DNA of 35,632 nucleotides from Flavobacteriales bacterium (lineage in GTDB: Bacteria; Bacteroidota; Bacteroidia; Flavobacteriales; Flavobacteriaceae). The stretch spans positions 1 through 35,632 of the forward strand of contig WTIP01000150.1 of NCBI GenBank assembly GCA_011525195.1, written 5' to 3'. Made by a program: the position numbers and the translations under genes. A model generated the notes under the pieces. It made no database searches. It was not told where the DNA came from and saw only the letters and a program-made list of their open reading frames with translations. Shown here piece by piece: positions 34,996-35,632 of the stretch; position 1 is the stretch's first letter, and each line of letters opens with the position of its first letter.

Positions 34996-35632
34996 ATGCG
35001 ATGGATCCTCACTATCGGGTTATTACTCATTTTTCAGTGGTATAGTTTTCAAGCCATAAAAACCCTAACAAGCGCCAAATGGATTTGGATGGTTTATATT
35101 CTTATCGTATTGCTCATTATAGGGAATCTTTTACTCCATACCCTTTATTTTGAGCGCACACCCCAAACAGAACCGAGGTTGATGTATGCCATCGGCTTTT
35201 TCATCTCGCTTTTTGTTTTCCAAGCCGTTTTAACTTTGGTACTCTTGGCAGAAGATGTTATTCGGATTCCGCAGGCGATTTATCATTTTTTTACCCGCAT
35301 CCCTGGAGAAGTTCAGTTTATGCCCGCCAGACGGGCTCTGATTTCGAAAATCGCCTTGGGTTTAGCGGCCCTCCCTCTTACTTCATTGCTCTATGGCATG
35401 TATAGAGGGAAATACAACTATAAAGTATTGGCCTATGAATTGGAGTACGCGGACCTTCCTGAAGCATTTGATGGCTTTACAATCACCCAGATTTCGGATA
35501 TACACAGTGGTAGTTTCGACAATCCAGAGAAAGTGGCTTATGGGATCGATTTAATAAACCAGCAGCAAAGTGATTTGGTTCTATTTACAGGGGATTTAGT
35601 AAATAATAAAGCCGCTGAAATTAAGCCTTGGA
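34996..35632 (+). CDS. Membrane-bound metallophosphoesterase, 3' end cut off
   Basis: The frame runs from ATG 34996 (MRWILTIGLLLIFQW) to the window edge, 212 residues so far. The first 135 residues hold about four membrane helices. The calcineurin-like phosphoesterase domain then begins: D168 and H170 in ITQISDIHSG (first metal motif, DxH) and G199-D200 in LVLFTGDLVNN (GDxVN motif). The later GNHD and H motifs lie outside the window. This layout resembles YkuE/YaeI-type enzymes, which act on phospholipid head groups such as UDP-diacylglucosamine, but the substrate is unknown here. Confidence 0.88.
   Translation, partial: MRWILTIGLLLIFQWYSFQAIKTLTSAKWIWMVYILIVLLIIGNLLLHTLYFERTPQTEPRLMYAIGFFISLFVFQAVLTLVLLAEDVIRIPQAIYHFFTRIPGEVQFMPARRALISKIALGLAALPLTSLLYGMYRGKYNYKVLAYELEYADLPEAFDGFTITQISDIHSGSFDNPEKVAYGIDLINQQQSDLVLFTGDLVNNKAAEIKPW

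Overview
The window is a dense, AT-rich bacterial chromosome segment whose gene content and signals point to the Bacteroidota, most likely a marine-type Flavobacteriaceae. The grounds are a SusC-style TonB receptor with an N-terminal carboxypeptidase-regulatory-like domain, a lipoprotein with an acidic stretch straight after its lipobox cysteine, a PiT-PhoU fusion transporter, many TAnnTTTG-type -7 promoter elements, and little sign of Shine-Dalgarno sequences. Many neighbouring genes overlap by 4 nt (ATGA) and no stretch over 300 bases lacks a gene. I saw no tRNA, rRNA, CRISPR array, insertion sequence or prophage. The window is cut inside a gene at both ends.

Layout. 1-978: 3' part of a DadA-like FAD amino-acid dehydrogenase. 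995-8051 (minus strand): heme-biosynthesis run transcribed hemA-hemC-hemD-hemE-hemF, then a CPA1-type cation/proton antiporter, then hemB. 8196-11472 (plus): AraC-type regulator, hemH and a MATE transporter, divergent from hemA. 11545-16695 (plus): large secreted Asp-box/sortilin-like protein, hemJ, and an NtrY-like histidine kinase. 16692-17879 (minus): PlsC-type acyltransferase and a bacilliredoxin. 17977-21328 (plus): DjlA-like co-chaperone, HupE/UreJ-like membrane protein, dCMP deaminase and S41 protease. 21331-22115 (minus): a two-helix small protein and MarC. 22190-26476 (plus): a DUF3109 cysteine-rich protein and class Ia ribonucleotide reductase nrdB-nrdA, closed by a strong terminator. 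26645-27022 (plus): a secreted MORN-like protein. 27051-33478 (minus): lipoprotein, TonB receptor and PiT-PhoU phosphate transporter. 33623-34945 (plus): dGTPase. 34996-end: a membrane metallophosphoesterase, truncated.

How the genes work together. Between them the hem genes cover every step from glutamyl-tRNA to protoheme except glutamate-1-semialdehyde aminomutase (hemL, not in the window). The route is the classical protoporphyrin one: aerobic HemF, HemJ as protoporphyrinogen oxidase, HemH as ferrochelatase. A nucleotide theme (dCMP deaminase, NrdAB, dGTPase) is scattered through the second half. The most interesting unit is the lipoprotein/TonB receptor/PiT-PhoU run: it links an outer-membrane import pair of unknown substrate to an inner-membrane phosphate carrier. 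It has a candidate promoter with an 11-bp-phased repeat, and a hairpin plus U-tract between its first two genes.
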